Made by a program: the position numbers and the translations under genes
Shown: piece by piece, positions 56,066 through 57,213 of the stretch
Numbering within the stretch: position 1 is the stretch's first letter
Layout of the letters: every line of letters begins with the position of its first letter
NCBI GenBank assembly: GCA_001296005.1
Contig: LJHR01000033.1
Location: 1-57,213 of the forward strand
Direction of reading: 5' to 3'
Length of the DNA stretch: 57,213 nucleotides
Origin: an alpha proteobacterium AAP38
Lineage (GTDB): Bacteria; Pseudomonadota; Alphaproteobacteria; Azospirillales; Azospirillaceae
The notes under the pieces: generated by a model
Told to the model about the DNA's origin: nothing
Seen by the model: the letters and a program-made list of their open reading frames with translations, nothing else
Databases searched by the model: none

Positions 56066-56821
56066 ATGTACAGTGACGTCCTTGATCTTCGCGAATTCTA
56101 CCGCTCCAGCACGGGACAGGTGGTGCGCCGCCTGATCCGCCGCCGCATCCGGGAATTATGGCCCGACCTGCGGGGACAGCGCGTGCTGGGCATCGGCTAT
56201 GCCACGCCCTACCTGACCATGTTCCAGGAAGAGGCGGAGCGGGTGATGGCCGTGATGCCGGCCAGCCAGGGCGTGATAGCCTGGCCGCCCGACGGTCCCG
56301 GTCAGGTGACCCTGGCGGATGAGGCGGAACTGCCCTTTCCCGACATGTCCATCGACCGCATCCTGCTGATCCACGGGCTGGAATGTACCGAGGAGTTGCG
56401 ACCCCTGATGCGGGAAATCTGGCGGGTCATGGCGGGCGGTGGACGCCTGATCACGGTGGTGCCCAACCGTCGCGGCATCTGGGCCCGATCCGACAGCACG
56501 CCGTTTGGCCAGGGAAGCCCCTTCACGCCGGGGCAGCTGCGCAGCACCCTGAAGGCCAACATGTTTGTGCCGGAGCGGGAGGATTGCGCCCTGTTCCTGC
56601 CGCCCACCCGCCTGCGCTTCATGCTGGCCAGCGCGCCGGCGGTGGAGGAACTGGGCCATCGCTGTTTCCGCGCCTTTGCCGGCGTCCATATGGTGGAAGC
56701 GTCCAAGCAAATCTATGCCAGCGCCGCCCGCGCCAAGGTGCGCGAACGACAGCGGGTCCTCTCCCCCCAAGGCCAGCCCGTATTCGGTCGCGTCGCCACC
56801 GAGCGCACGCGCGAGTCGTGA
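56066..56821 (+). CDS. SAM-dependent methyltransferase
   Basis: The 251-aa class I methyltransferase-type protein begins YSDVLDLREFYRSSTGQVVR, common at the start of an alphaproteobacterial family. SAM-binding features are RVLGIGYATPYLTMF, the acidic ELPFPDMSIDRILLIHGLEC and the post-motif MREIWRVMAGGGRLITVVPN. The glycine-rich motif is GIGYATP, slightly unusual. The ATG at 56066 is preferred; in-frame codons back to 55913 cross the terminator. The substrate is unknown. Confidence 0.85.
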   Translation: MYSDVLDLREFYRSSTGQVVRRLIRRRIRELWPDLRGQRVLGIGYATPYLTMFQEEAERVMAVMPASQGVIAWPPDGPGQVTLADEAELPFPDMSIDRILLIHGLECTEELRPLMREIWRVMAGGGRLITVVPNRRGIWARSDSTPFGQGSPFTPGQLRSTLKANMFVPEREDCALFLPPTRLRFMLASAPAVEELGHRCFRAFAGVHMVEASKQIYASAARAKVRERQRVLSPQGQPVFGRVATERTRES

Positions 56822-56830
56822 ACCTCCCGA

Positions 56831-56852
56831 AACCTAACCTTTAGCTTAGGTT
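56831..56852 (+). terminator. Hairpin after the methyltransferase gene
   Basis: AACCTAA (56831-56837) and TTAGGTT (56846-56852) form a 7-bp stem with an 8-nt loop, 10 bp after the stop. There is no T-run. Confidence 0.4.
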
Positions 56853-56954
56853 GTATCCCCGACACGGCTATGTTTGCTATTTGCAATGATATTTGCATAT
56901 CGCCACGTGCGTTTTGCAGTTTTGCGTTATGCAGTATATCGGTCGAGGTACAAC

Positions 56955-56997
56955 ACACACCCTAAAGCCGCAGAAACCCTCAACTTTCAGGGTGTGT
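56955..56997. promoter_or_regulatory. Inverted repeat upstream of the last gene
   Basis: ACACACCCT (56955-56963) and AGGGTGTGT (56989-56997) are a 9-bp inverted repeat about 80 bp before the last ATG, in an AT-rich stretch. It may be an operator or a leader hairpin of the secreted-protein gene. Confidence 0.4.
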
Positions 56998-57078
56998 CCC
57001 CACTTGGCACTCCGGCTGCAATCCTTGGTTCGCATGAAGGCAACAACGCCTCACCCCAACGAACCGATGGAGACCGAC

Positions 57079-57213
57079 ATGACCAAGTTCTTCGCCAAGA
57101 CCGCCGCCGCCCTGATCGCTTCTGCCATCGTCGCCCCCGCCATGGCCCAGAATGCGTCCGGCACGATCCAGCTGAAGGGCAATGTCGCTCTGTCCTGCAC
57201 CATCGCCGTCCAG
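57079..57213 (+). CDS. Secreted protein, 5' end only
   Basis: The 45 visible codons encode a signal peptide (AKTAAALIASAIVAPAMAQN) and the start of a beta-rich mature part (ASGTIQLKGNVALSCTIAVQ). That beginning resembles the spore coat U/DUF4402-like or pilin-type secreted proteins, which open with a similar strand and Cys. GGAG precedes the ATG. The rest is beyond the window. Confidence 0.7.
   Translation, partial: MTKFFAKTAAALIASAIVAPAMAQNASGTIQLKGNVALSCTIAVQ

Overview
The window is chromosomal DNA of a high-GC alphaproteobacterium. The gene families, the order of the tRNA genes next to tuf, and the mix of RTX proteins, Tct transporter and MASE1 kinase suggest a Rhodospirillales/Azospirillaceae-type organism (for example Niveispirillum-like). 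That placement is an inference from gene content; no rRNA or marker phylogeny was available.

Layout. 1-1834: start of tuf, tRNA-Gly and tRNA-Tyr (minus strand), rlmB and tRNA-Thr (plus strand). 1835-4458: a small phage-like island beside tRNA-Thr with a 67-aa tail-fibre-type protein and a beta-helix tail-spike-like protein. 4529-10949: an Xaa-Pro aminopeptidase, then a TetR regulator divergent from a fatty-acid beta-oxidation pair (FadJ-like and acyl-CoA dehydrogenase) with a PsrA-like palindrome between them. 10951-18275: HD hydrolase and divergent LysR regulator, a tctBAC tripartite tricarboxylate transporter flanked by two stand-alone solute-binding-type proteins, and a CinA-type protein. 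18545-22979: proB, an Acs/GNAT fusion acetyltransferase and a small membrane protein. 23019-29097 and 45150-48806: three large RTX/Calx-beta proteins. 29327-35375: housekeeping genes ppa, a parvulin, secA, a 2Fe-2S ferredoxin and tenA. 35372-45024: EamA exporter, two tandem CPBP proteases, a two-subunit molybdenum hydroxylase, a CadC-like membrane regulator and a divergent DUF885 peptidase. 49207-57213: rpsA and cmk separated by a small secreted protein gene, an alpha/beta hydrolase, a MASE1 histidine kinase, a possible structured RNA, a methyltransferase, and the start of a secreted protein.

The most distinctive content is the RTX trio. Each protein has N-terminal calcium-binding RTX modules, then a Calx-beta-like domain, then five copies (one degenerate) of a 41-residue repeat with consensus YAALNPDLF-AFGL...HY...G.AEGR, and then a tail of 31-32 residues. 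The same order and copy number in three proteins argues for a conserved surface or secreted architecture. One of them carries a near-identical internal duplication with a 672-nt period. All three have AT-rich upstream regions unlike the rest of the window, and no type I secretion transporter is encoded here.

Secondary points of interest are a hairpin-rich 120-nt segment with a GAAA tetraloop and an intrinsic terminator at about 55.9-56.0 kb, the long leader of rpsA, the REP-like palindrome after the aminopeptidase, and the phage-like pair next to tRNA-Thr. Most long ORFs antisense to these genes are high-GC shadows and were left out.
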